Origin: Diploptera punctata
Lineage: Eukaryota; Arthropoda; Insecta; Blattodea; Blaberidae
Direction: 5' to 3'
Length of the DNA stretch: 64,000 nt
Assembly: GCA_030220185.1 (NCBI GenBank)
Contig: JASPKZ010003421.1
Span: forward strand, 434,001-498,000
In this document: positions 9,632 through 18,767 of the stretch, piece after piece
Layout of the letters: each line of letters begins with the position of its first letter
How positions within the stretch are numbered: the stretch's first letter is position 1
Notes under the pieces: model-generated
Databases searched by the model: none
Told to the model about the DNA's origin: nothing
The model's input: the letters and a program-made list of their open reading frames with translations, nothing else
Made by a program: the position numbers and the translations under genes

Positions 9632-10188
9632 TAAACATAGGCTCAATTCTGGAAATGTATGCTATTATACATTGCAGAGACTCTTGATGCCCCAACTCCT
9701 TTCAAAAAACGTTAAACTGAAAATATATAAAACTATTATTCTACCAGTTATATTATATGGATGCGAAACATGGACTCTTACTTTAAGGGAGGAAAGGAGA
9801 TTGCGAATATTTGAGAATAAGGTACTTAGGAGAATTTTTGGACCAAGGAGAGATGAACAGACAGGTGAATGGAAAAGACTACATAACAATGAACTACATG
9901 GTCTTTATAGGAAGCCAGATATAATAAGAACAGTTAAGTCTTGTAGACTGCGATGGGCAGGACATGTTGCACGTATGGGGAATGAAAGACTTGCATGGAA
10001 GCTTCTTGTAGGAAAGCCAGAGGGAGAACGCCCAGTTGGTAGACCAAGAATGAGGTGGGAGAATAACATTAACTATGATTTGAGGGAAGTAGATTATACA
10101 GGGAATGATTGGAAAGCATTAGCTCAGGATGGAGATCTTATGTCTGCGCGGCCATGAACCTACGGGTTCGATAATGCCAGTGAGTAAG

Positions 10189-10190
<2 letters not shown>
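9627..10190 (+). mobile_element. LINE L-a ORF2 C-terminal fragment
   Basis: The longest uninterrupted LINE frame here (to 10157): RLLMPQLLSKNVKLKIYKTI, ILPVILYGCETWTLTLREER, RIFENKVLRRIFGPRRDEQT, RRLRWAGHVARMGNERLA-type residues, GRPRMRWENNINYDL and the end DWKALAQDGD. These motifs follow the reverse transcriptase in many insect LINE proteins; I cannot fix the clade. The 5' part is gone and the copy starts beside (TA)n. The 3' end reads CCAGTGAGTAAGTA, as in the copies at 18906 and 25969, then runs into a (TA)n that hosts the rosa element. Confidence 0.88.
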
Positions 10191-10216
<26 letters not shown>

Positions 10217-10219
<3 letters not shown>

Positions 10220-11541
10220 GGTGGACCGCTCGAATGGACCTAATTTCAATTGCTTGTTACTGGCAAACGGTTGAAGATAGAAACTTAAAACAACGTTCAT
10301 ATTACAGAAAAACTCACCAAGTTTTGATATCCAGATCCCCACATCTCTATATGAGCCCAGCAGTCACTGTGACGATATCAAAGCGATGAACAATTTCTTG
10401 CCAAGTACGTTGGAGTATGTCTTCTGGAATGTTCTCAATAGCCTCTATGATGCGCTCACGAAGATCACGAAGGTCTTTGACTGGGGTGGTGTAAACTTTA
10501 TCTTTGACATAGCCCCAGAGAAAGAAATCCAGTGGTGTTAAATCGGGAGATCTCGGGGGCCACGCGATTGGTCCTCCCCTACCAATCCAACGGCCAGGGA
10601 AAATGTTGTCCAAAGTCGTACGAACTTCATTGGACCAGTGGGGAGGAGCACCATCTTGCTGGAAAACGATGTTAGGCTGCAGTTGTTCAATTTGTGGAAA
10701 GAAGAACTGCTCCAGCATGTCAAGATATGTGGTACCACGAACAGTTTTCTCGGCGAAGAAAAACGGTCCAATGACCTTATTATGTGACAAACTGCACCAA
10801 ACATTCATCTTCGGACTATCACGAACATGCTCTTGAATAGCGTGAGGATTCTCCGATCCCCAGATCCGCACATTATGCCGGTTTACCTTGCCTGACAAAT
10901 GGAAAGTGGCTTCGTCCGAGAAGAAAATCTTGGTCATGAAGTCAGGATCAGCGCCGAGACGGTCCAGCATCGTATTGGCGAATTCCACTCGTTTCGGCAT
11001 GTCATTCGGCTCCAGACGTTGCACTAACTGCACTTTATATGCGTGCAGTTTGAGGCGTTTGTGGACAATCCGTTGTAATGTCGATTTTGGTATTTGAAGT
11101 TCCCGCGAACCTCTTCTTAATGACTTCCGGGGGCTTCGCTCAAATGCGGCTTGAACATTTGCTACCATTTCATCGGATGCTCTGCGACCACCACCATGCT
11201 TCTTCAACACAGATCCTGTAGCTAATAATGTATCACGCCACTTCTTTATGCTTCTAGCAGTTGGAGCATCACGGTTAAACACACGCCGGAACTCCCTTTG
11301 AACTCTAATGATTGATTTAAACTCCGCATACCACAAAACAGCTTGCGCTTTCATCTGCGGAGTCGCCATTTTCACAAACAATTAAATCTAAGAACGAGAA
11401 ACGTATCTTTGTGCCATCTACCGACAGGATTCGAAACTTGGTGAGTTTTTCTGTACTATGAACGTTGTTTTAAGTTTCTATCTTCAACCGTTTGCCAGTA
11501 ACAAGCAATTGAAATTAGGTCCATTCGAGCGGTCCACCCTG
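10217..11541 (-). mobile_element. complete Tc1/mariner-superfamily element, rosa-like (DD41D)
   Basis: The terminal inverted repeats are 10217-10321 and 11437-11541, 105 bp each, with a single mismatch seen (ATT versus ACT near the inner end). Both outer ends are CAGGGTGGACCG and both are flanked by TA (10215-10216, 11542-11543). The target was a TA microsatellite at the 3' tail of a LINE. The interior carries one intact transposase on the minus strand. All parts for autonomous movement are present, making this the only apparently complete element in the window. Confidence 0.93.
10347..11381 (-). CDS. Tc1/mariner-superfamily transposase, DD41D type, intact
   Basis: A 344-residue cut-and-paste transposase. 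Residues 1-110 form the DNA-binding part with two helix-turn-helix units: WYAEFKSIIRVQREF with SIKKWRDTLLATGSV, then SPRKSLRRGSRELQIPKSTL. The catalytic domain has D156 in FFSDEATF, D243 in FQQDGAPPHW and D285 in SPDLTPLDFFLWG. D243 and D285 are separated by 41 residues, the spacing of the rosa clade; the third Asp is assigned by aligning SPDLTPLD to SPDLNPIE of Tc1. Length is normal for the family. The start may be Met1 or Met5 (MATPQMK). The gene lies antisense inside its own TIRs, with no stop or frameshift, so the enzyme may be active. Confidence 0.95.
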   Translation of the reverse strand: MFVKMATPQMKAQAVLWYAEFKSIIRVQREFRRVFNRDAPTARSIKKWRDTLLATGSVLKKHGGGRRASDEMVANVQAAFERSPRKSLRRGSRELQIPKSTLQRIVHKRLKLHAYKVQLVQRLEPNDMPKRVEFANTMLDRLGADPDFMTKIFFSDEATFHLSGKVNRHNVRIWGSENPHAIQEHVRDSPKMNVWCSLSHNKVIGPFFFAEKTVRGTTYLDMLEQFFFPQIEQLQPNIVFQQDGAPPHWSNEVRTTLDNIFPGRWIGRGGPIAWPPRSPDLTPLDFFLWGYVKDKVYTTPVKDLRDLRERIIEAIENIPEDILQRTWQEIVHRFDIVTVTAGLI

Positions 11542-11618
11542 TATATATATGCGTGTGTGTGTGTGTGTGTGTTTGTGTGGGAGGAGGGGATCCTATTCTA
11601 TATCAACATTTATTTTGA

Positions 11619-11756
<138 letters not shown>

Positions 11757-11762
11757 TAAAAG

Positions 11763-12184
11763 AGATCTGTCACTATTTCGTGCCGAAACCTACCTTGAAA
11801 TTTCTTCCACAGAAGCGTTGTAGATGTACTAAGGCCACGTCGAAAAAATACCTACCGTATTTAACTGCAAGGCACTAAATTCCGGCGCCATATCTCTCAT
11901 TTAAACTATGGGGAAGTAATACAACACCTGAAATGGTAAATTGGATAACCCGCACTACCTGCCTCCGCGCCGCGTCTCTACTCATTCCACTCCGTTCTTA
12001 CTCTAGCAGGGAATCCATTTGCTATGTACAGTAGATTGCTACAGCTAGATTCTGGCTTCGATTTCTGTGCCTTGCTGTTAAAAACGACAGATCATTTTTG
12101 GACACAGCCTTGGGACATCTCAATTCTTCTCTGGGAGAAATTTAAAGGTAGGTATCGTCATGCAATGGTTGACAGTTTCCTTGT
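11763..12184. mobile_element. MITE-T: short element with about 90-bp inverted ends
   Basis: The left part (TGCCGAAACCTACCTTGAAA at about 11781) and the right part (GGTAGGTATCGTCATGCAAT at about 12148) are inverted copies, extending to GTTGACAGTTTCC at the right edge. The inner similarity also covers AAATTTCTTCC and AGAAGC versus their complements. No coding sequence. A cut copy of the same end is at 9502-9574. I could not settle a target duplication. Confidence 0.6.
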
Positions 12185-12274
12185 TAGTATTTGAGGAGAA
12201 TTAGATGGTGATCTGTCAACAGTAAAAATTATTTCCTTTCTTAATGTATCTTTGTGTTCTTAAGTATGAGATAA

Positions 12275-12702
12275 AATCGGCCGCGGTGGACTAGTGATTA
12301 TGGTGCTTGCCTCTGGTCCCGAGGTTCGCGGGTTCAAACACGGCCGGGATCGATGGATTTTTTAGGACGGAAAAATCCAAGGAGCAAGTCCTCCGGGAGG
12401 GACTATAAGCCGTGGGTCCCGAATCTGAAGATTTTCAGGCTCATAAAAATCCTTAAGCCTGAATGAAAAGGCTTCTAAGCAAAATTTACCGAATTTTCCC
12501 GTCCTAGTACTACCTTGGTTTCCTAGAATCCAGTATGAGGCGGAACGTTGAACGCTGACCACGGACCATTCAAAATGACATCTATAAGAAAACCAGTGTA
12601 ACTAAATTAGTATGGTTCAAATTCTTCCCTGTAAGGAGAGAGCGCCTAAATCTCTGTAAAGGGAAAACATGGGCTTACAATACAATACAATACAATACAA
12701 AA
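12275..12702 (+). mobile_element. SINE-2 copy
   Basis: The tRNA-like head is CGGCCGCGGTGGACTAGTG, with B box CGGGTTCAAACACGG. The body contains TTTTTTAGGACGGAAAAATC and GTGGGTCCCGAATCTGAAG. The end is GGGCTTACAATACAATACAA, a (ACAAT)n tail. Flanking duplication AAGTATGAGATAA (12262-12274) and AAGTATGGGATAA (12703-12715), 12 of 13. Other copies are at 12833, 16067, 38428, 50673, 56832 and 61615. Confidence 0.92.
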
Positions 12703-12738
12703 AAGTATGGGATAATCACTATATAAAATATTTTGTTA

Positions 12739-12832
12739 TACTCGACTGGATTAGTGGTTACCAAGCTCGCATCTGTTTCTGAGGTTCCAGGTTGAAACTC
12801 GGCCGGGTTCAATGGATTTTTAGGAAATTTGA
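12739..12832 (+). mobile_element. SINE-2-like head fragment
   Basis: CTCGACTGGATTAGTGGTTA and GGTTGAAACTCGGCCGGGTT resemble the SINE-2 head with a mutated B box. It ends at AATGGATTTTTAGGAAATTT, where a second SINE-2 has inserted. Confidence 0.65.
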
Positions 12833-13231
12833 GTTAGCCGCGGTGGACTAGTGGTTATGCTCCTTCCTCTGGTTCCGAGGGTCGCATGTTCAAACCCGGC
12901 TGGGGTCGAAGGCATTTTTTAGGACGGAAAAATCCAAGGAGTAAGTCCTCCGGGAGGACTTTAAGCCGTGGGTCCCGAGTCTGAAGATTTTCAGGCTCGT
13001 AAAAGTTCCTTAAGCCTAAATAAAGAGGCGTCTAAGCAAAATTTACCGACCTCATCACCCTTGTAATACCTTAGTTGCCTGTTAGATGTCTAATTGTGTC
13101 GGTGTGTTGAGCGCATACCATCCATGACATCTCTGATCAAATAACGTAACTAAAAATTAGCATGGCCAATTAACTCCTTACGAAGGAGAGGCTATGGCAC
13201 TGCAATGGGCTAAGTCATTACAGATAGATAG
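12833..13231 (+). mobile_element. SINE-2 copy inserted at a SINE-2 fragment
   Basis: Head AGCCGCGGTGGACTAGTGG, B box near 12890-12905, standard body. The exact 13-bp duplication TTAGGAAATTTGA lies at 12820-12832 and 13232-13244. The end is a variant (GATAGATAG) rather than the ACAAT tail of the 12275 copy, as in the 50673 and 16067 copies. Confidence 0.9.
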
Positions 13232-13327
13232 TTAGGAAATTTGAACATGATTTCCTTCGGATAAGAGCAGAACAGTCAAATGTCCCATGTCTTAAATTTA
13301 AGACATATAAATGCATCTTACTTAATA

Positions 13328-13991
13328 CAGTGCGAACAGTATACCAGTGGACAGCAGGCGCGGGGATTTCACTATACACTGCTGACGCACTCGTGGCGGG
13401 GATCGGACAGCGTAGGATCGCATACATTTTCGTAACTATTTTACAAATTGTCGTACTTACTAACTTTATTGAAGCAAGTGCTGGAATTGTTCATCTTCGT
13501 TGTCCATACATTTTTGGCACCTCTTTATAAAATTTGTTGTACAGATTATGGACTATTGAACGTGGGGAAATTTTTACACCCAGGAATCGTGTTTCAAAAA
13601 GTCTTTGTACTTGGCTGGCAGACTGGGTTAACAAATATTGGTCATAAGTAAATACACGTTGTTCAGTAGAAAAAAATATTAGCCATTATACAGTTTACAC
13701 TTTACACTTATACACACGCCATTCAGTTTACACTTATACACACCTGTTTTATAAGATACAAATTTTAAAATTGAAATAACTTATACATACACCATTCAGT
13801 ACACAAGGAAAAGCGAGCCAGCACCTTATCCACTCGAGACATACAATCTGACTGCGATCGTGAATGCGTGGAATGTGCTTGTATACTGCTGAGCCTGCGC
13901 ACATTTCAAGTCCCGTGTCTGCACGTGTAAGTCTTCGTCACCGCACAGCACAAACCCGCGTCTGCTGTCCAATGCTATACTGATCTCACTG
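13328..13991. mobile_element. candidate hAT-like element with CAGTG ends
   Basis: The left end is CAGTGCGAACAGTATACCAG with ACAGCAGGCGCGGGG further in. The right end is the inverted counterpart: CCCGCGTCTGCTGTCC, then GCTATACTGATCTCACTG to 13991. About 30 of the first 38 bases match. CAGTG termini suggest hAT, but I could not match an 8-bp target duplication. Inside are near-repeats of CATTCAGTTTACACTTATAC (13690-13745) and no coding sequence. The right end abuts the 3' tail of LINE L-c. Confidence 0.5.
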
Positions 13992-15155
13992 TACTTACTT
14001 AATACAGGCTTTCCACTTTACAGCAGTTCGCCCTTAATTCCTGCTTTCCAGAGATTCATATCTCCCATTGTCCTTCTTCCATACTCCTCTTCATCATGGC
14101 ATCATATAGTCCCTCATACTAAGTTCTTCTCTTATCCCCCTCTTCCTCCTGCCAGGTACCATCCAAACTAACACCCGTTTAGGTCACTGTTCTTCTAACA
14201 TCCGCTGTACATATCCATACCAATGTAAAGCTATCTTTGTTATCCTATCGATAACATTGTCTTGTGCATCCATTTCTTGTCTAATATATATCATCTTCTG
14301 GTATCATGGCAGCTGCCGCCGTCTTCCGACGCTATTCCTCTCTGTCCATCCATTGATCTTCCTCCATTCTTCTGATATTCATAGCTGCTTGTACCCCTTC
14401 TATTCAAGTTTCTTCGGTCTTCCTCTCTTCCTCCTTTCCGTTGGGATCCATTCCATAACAATTTTTGGCAATCTTTGCTCTGGCATTCTTTTGACATGGC
14501 CATACCACTGTAATCTTTTCTTTTCTATAATGTCTATGATGTCCGGTTACTCTTGTATACCCACAATTTTCCTCATTTCTTTATTTCGTATTCTATCCAT
14601 TATATATTTTCCAGCTGATCTTAAAACATCCATTTCTGTACTTAAAATTCTTTTCATTTCCCCTGGTATGAATTTGCCAGACTTCAGCACCAGATGTTAA
14701 AATGCTCTGAATTATGGTTTGATATATTTGTAATTTTCTATTTTTTGTAATATTTTTGCTCCACCAAACAGAGTTTAAAGCATATATTGCTTGTTTTGTT
14801 TGTGCGATTCTATTTTTAATTTCCACTGTGTTATCGCCTGAATGGTCTAATTTTGTTCCTAAATAAGTGCATTCAATACTAGGTTTTAGTTCTTCTCCAT
14901 TGTTGAAATTTATATTTTCCATTTCTCCTATACACAGGTATTTAGTTTTCCCAATGTTTCTATAAAGTCCCCATTTTTCACATTCTTCTTTTAGTTTTTA
15001 GCCATATATTCCATGTCATCGTGGTCTTGTGCTATTAATACCTGGTCATCTGCAAAATTTAGTGAATATATATGTATATTTTGGATGGGTATGCCATTTT
15101 TTGACATTTTTCCCTCCAGTTTCTTAGTACTCTTTCGAGATAAATTTTGATTAGA

Positions 15156-15192
<37 letters not shown>

Positions 15193-15250
15193 AGCCTGCA
15201 TATTCTCATACTTCTCGGTAATCCATCAATTTCTGCCACCAAGACTGTTT
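13992..15250 (-). mobile_element. LINE L-c copy split by another LINE
   Basis: The minus strand of 15250-15187 encodes DGLPRSMRICRLQHI. The continuation YIRQEMDAQDNVIDRITK lies at 14288-13992, with WYGYVQRM and VPGRRKRGIREE. In the uninterrupted copy at 24330-25012 the two pieces are contiguous (SRLQHIRNTYIRQEMDAQE). The gap (14291-15186) is a different LINE in the same orientation plus (TA)n. The 3' tail is the TACTTACTTAATACAGG region at 13992-14008. Confidence 0.8.
14291..15186 (-). mobile_element. LINE (L-e related) fragment nested in L-c
   Basis: Minus strand: SLNFADDQVLIAQDHDDMEY, containing the reverse transcriptase FADD catalytic box, then ECTYLGTKLDHSGDNTVEIK, LNSVWWSKNITKNRKLQIYQ and, after frameshifts, PCQKNARAKIAKNCYG, MNIRRMEEDQWMDREE and KTAAAAM. 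The end resembles the L-e copy at 51360-52200 (WRFGTGRRQQL). A (TA)n run at 15158-15186 marks its 5' edge. It is non-functional. Confidence 0.75.
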
Positions 15251-16017
15251 TCTAAAGAGTATAGGCACCTGAAGCCAAAAATAGAGGCGTCAAACCAAAA
15301 TTTGTAAGCCCTTTCACGCCCATTATTGAATTGCGATACTAATAACTTAAGCTGTTAAATAACATATTTAAGTAAAAATGCTAACAATAACACTGGAATA
15401 TTGTTGCCGATTCTACAACTGTTACTACTGCTATCCTGCTACTACTCTTAGTATTTCAACTACTACTAATAGTTCTACTGCTGTTGTCGCTGCTACTTTT
15501 AACTAAAATTTTTAAATATTTAAAATTGCTATTTACGCTAATTGTTCAAATGATTTTTATAGCTGCAAAAAAGCTATATTGACTAATTTGACATGTGTTA
15601 ATTGTAAAGCATATTTCCAAATTTTGAAGGCATACATGCATATACATTTAATTAGTTATTAATGAATATGTATCCAGGTCTAGCTGCGATGTAATCTGCA
15701 TACAGCCAATTTTATGCCGCTTGTAACAGCTATTATATCAGGCGCTATAGGCGTCAGATTGAACTCAATTCCAACATATCATTGTACCAGGATATATCAC
15801 AGCGTTTCATTTAAAACAGATATGATATGTATCCAAGCATAGGAACTAGTTTTACTTCATATTGTGTATTTCAGTATTGTACGGTTTAAAAATGACCAGG
15901 AACCACAATTACGATATTACTTTCTGTAATATAGGTATTCGACCACTGTTTAATATCTCTTCCGAAGAAAACCACACTAAGATTTTTTACCGCCTTAAAA
16001 TACATTGATTTGAATAG
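15251..16017. other. unannotated AT-rich stretch
   Basis: Contains a CTACTGCTA-type imperfect triplet tract at 15415-15500. No reading frame or known repeat seen. Confidence 0.55.
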
Positions 16018-16060
16018 TGTTTGAACCCGCGATTCTTGGTACCTGAAGTAAGCATAATAA
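16018..16060 (-). mobile_element. SINE-2 head fragment
   Basis: On the minus strand ATCGCGGGTTCAAACACT with an upstream TTATGCTTACTTCAGG matches the SINE-2 head around the B box. The body is absent. Confidence 0.5.
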
Positions 16061-16066
16061 TAGAGT

Positions 16067-16393
16067 TGTCTATCTATCCATCTACTATAGCGTTAGATCC
16101 CAATGTTGGAAATTAACCTCTCCTTTGTTAGGAGTTACTAGACTAAGTTAATTTAGTTAAGTTTATTTACCTCTAGATGTCATGAATGGTAAGCGGTCAA
16201 CATACGACCCAATGAGACATCTAGTAGCCAAACAAGGTATTACTAGGATAAAGAAGTTCGGTAAATTTTGCCTAGAGACCTGCTATTTTTTCAGGCTTAA
16301 GCATCTTTTACGAGCCTAAAAATCTTCAGACTCGGGACCCGGGGCTTAAAAAAATCCTCGGACCCGCGACCATTAGTCCACCGCGGCCGACTC
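16067..16393 (-). mobile_element. SINE-2 copy with internal deletion
   Basis: The minus strand starts GTCGGCCGCGGTGGACTAAT, then jumps to the body (CCGAGTCTGAAGATTTTTAG, AAGCCTGAAAAAATAGC). The stretch holding most of the B box and the GGACGGAAAAATC block is shortened. It ends in GATAGATAG like the 12833 copy. Confidence 0.8.
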
Positions 16394-16467
16394 TTTGTAA
16401 AGTTACTGGTAAGTTGTTCTGGCGGTTAATGATTATAAGGTGGTGGAAATTTCTTCTATCTTGGTGA

Positions 16468-16764
16468 TATCCATCTATAGTAATTCTGCCCAAGGCAGGT
16501 CTTTCACTGCAATCATAACATTTTCATGCTATGCTTTGCAGCTTTACTAGGGTATTATATGTGTGGTAGCTTCCCGTTGTTTTCCACACCGGCGAAGGAT
16601 GATGATGGCCGGATGATTTTCGGGGACCGTTGGGCCCTAAGCTTCTTGGTATTTATCTTGTAGGCGAGATAAGAACATCACCCAGGAAACTGTCCCTACC
16701 GAAAATCGAACCCGGGCCCGCTGCGTGACAAGCCAGTACGCTACCTCGAGACCACAGCAGTGAA
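16468..16764 (-). mobile_element. SINE-1a copy
   Basis: 1a body (TAGTAATTCTGCCC at 16478 on the plus strand), short GAT tract, neck and head with B box GGGTTCGATTTTC on the minus strand. Probable 8-bp duplication CTTGGTGA at 16460-16467 and 16765-16772. It sits 21 bp from the palindromic mariner element. Confidence 0.85.
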
Positions 16765-16914
16765 CTTGGTGAATATTACAGTATACAGGGTCATCGAAAA
16801 GGTTGGAGCAATTTCAATCAATCATAGCTTAGGAACTATTTGAGATATAAAAAACGAGTATTTTTTGTTAAATTCACCAACTCAAATAGTTTTTTTCTTG
16901 TCTTAGAAGGTTTC

Positions 16915-17340
16915 TATGTGCGCTCTGTTGGTTGCTCTGCAAACATCCAGCCGATAGTTGATTTCGGCCCAACAGCGCTGGATTATCGCAGGCGTGAATG
17001 ATGCAACAGCATCGGTGATCCTTTGCCTTAAATGTTGCAGTTCTCTTATCGGCTCACTGTACACAATGTTTTTTACATATCCCCATAAAAAAGTCTATGA
17101 GTGTCAAGTCGGGGCTTCTAGGATGCCATTGAATATGACCGGACCTACCAATCCACCGATCAGGGAATCTTGCATGCAGAGCGTCTCGAACTTTTTGGGA
17201 AAAGTTGTTGAAAGAATGACGTTACGTTATTTTCTTCTTTTCTTATTCAATTTGGGGAAAACTTAGTGTTCTAACACGTCTAAGTAAACAACTCCTGTGA
17301 TAGTATGCTCAATAAAAAAAAAGGAAAGCGCCAATGACCT
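16915..17340 (-). pseudogene. mariner transposase C-terminal half (left arm)
   Basis: The minus strand from 17340 down encodes VIGAFLFFIEHTITGVVYLD, equivalent to VIGPFFFAEKTVRGTTYLD of the intact element. Then follow a damaged middle, the end region with SPDLTLIDFF-type residues near 17110, and IVYSEPIRELQHLRQRITDA near 17045. The second Asp region is degraded. It is related to, but clearly distinct from, the rosa copy. Confidence 0.75.
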
Positions 17341-17500
17341 GAATGACATTGTGTACAGTGAACCAATAAGAGATCTGCAACATTTAAGGCAAAGGATCAC
17401 CGATGCTGTTGCAACAATCACGTCTGCGATGATCCAGCGCTGTTGGACTGAAATCGACTATCGGCTGGATGTTTGCAGAACAACCAATATTACATAGAAC
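17341..17500 (+). pseudogene. mariner transposase C-terminus (right arm, mirrored)
   Basis: The plus strand encodes NDIVYSEPIRDLQHLRQRIT then DAVATITSAMIQRCWTEIDY and RLDVCR, the same segment as the left arm but on the opposite strand. No upstream transposase is attached. Confidence 0.8.
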
Positions 17501-17647
17501 ATTACGTACATAGAAACATTCTAAGGTAAGAAAAAAAGCTTTTTGAGTTTTGAATTTAACAAAAAAAAATACTCGTTTTAATATCTCAAATAGTTCCTGA
17601 GCTATGATTGTTTGAAATTGCTGCAACCTTTTTTCGATGACTCTGTA

Positions 17648-18240
17648 TAATACTGTTTTCCTTCGGCATTATCACCAACAACAAGGATTAAGCCCAATGG
17701 CCTGTTCCGATCTCATTATAGATCGAATTGGTCCTTCCATCTCTTCAATGATCTTCCCAACAATCTTCTCCCTTTCGGTTTATAATTATACATTCTTCTT
17801 TATATGCGCTGTTCATTTATTCGTAATACGTGCTGAAGGTAAGCATTTTGATAGTATTTTATTCTTTTACAGAGATTAAATATATTAAGTTCCGTTCTTA
17901 TATCTTAGTTTTCCTTTTTATCGGACCTTTGGTATCTTGCTATTGCTCTCAACATATTCATTTCTGCAGCCTCTATTTGTTTACTATCTGCCTTTGTTAA
18001 TGTCCAGGTTTCACATCCATAGATAAGAGATGGAACTGCCAATACCTTGTAAAATTTTAAAATAGTTTCTTTTCTAGTTTTATTCAATAAAGTACGTTTA
18101 ATTGTGCCACATAGATAATTGAATCGTTGTATTTTAATGTGGTTATCTAAATTTCTGTTATTATCTAAATGACATCCCAAATAATTACATTTCTGAACTT
18201 GGTTTTTTTCCCTTCGGCCATTTTACAAAATCGTGAAATA
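17648..18240 (-). mobile_element. LINE L-b fragment
   Basis: Minus strand: CHLDNNRNLDNHIKIQRFNY, LCGTIKRTLLNKTRKETI, AVPSLIYGCETWTLTKADSK and QIEAAEMNMLRAIARYQRSD, followed after a stop by TELNIFNLCKRIKYYQN. It is nearly collinear with the copy at 26986-27310. Its 3' edge touches the TA target of the palindromic mariner. Confidence 0.85.
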
Positions 18241-18767
18241 GTGGAGTGAAGCATGTTATGAAATAAAATTAGTTTCAGTCCGGTTAATAATATACTGTAT
18301 TTAGTATAATATGAATGTTTAATGTCTCTCTCTATACAGTGCGTGTAGTTGAATTATAATTAGCACGTAAATCTGAAATGGTTAAGGCCTGACTACACCC
18401 AACTGTACCTTCGGGAGTCACTGATAACAATCTATATTGTTGCCTTATTATGAAACACTATTACGTCATAACGTCATGTTTTAATAACCATAGGTTACTA
18501 GTGTTGGTTTCCCATTCTAGTCATTGTCAAAACTTGGGGCGAACACACTTTTTTCTTTTGTGTAGAGTATTGTCGTTCGTGTATCGATTTCTTTTATCAA
18601 ACATAATTTATGCTGTTCCAGTGGTCACAGTGTAAACACACAGTCCTGCGGTCTCGAGATCGAATTTTATCATTAGTGGATTGGTATTTATGGTGGGGAA
18701 AATACACAATGCCCATATTTGCATTACATTATTACTTTCACTTGCCAATTATCCTCATTCATTTGTA
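18241..18767. other. unannotated stretch
   Basis: No supported frame. A short CTGCGGTCTCGAGATCG at about 18646 resembles part of the SINE-1 head but has no body. Confidence 0.5.

Larger units (their letters stand above)
16786..17645. mobile_element. palindromic mariner-type element with mirrored transposase ends
   Basis: Outer ends CAGGGTCATCGAAAAGG (16786) and TTTTTTCGATGACTCTG (to 17645), TA on both sides. The left about 310 bp and the right about 310 bp are inverted copies, roughly 85-90% alike by eye. Unlike a normal element, both arms carry the transposase C-terminus: antisense on the left and sense on the right. The left half continues further into the transposase before an abrupt junction near 17340. 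No N-terminus exists, so it cannot encode its own enzyme. Confidence 0.82.

Noticed and set aside
10603..11097. Plus-strand open frames at 10603-10836 and 10888-11097
   Set aside because: They are antisense to the intact transposase gene.
14257..14700. 147-codon plus-strand open frame rich in Ser, Leu and Ile
   Set aside because: It is the antisense shadow of LINE sequence coded on the minus strand; no motif of its own.
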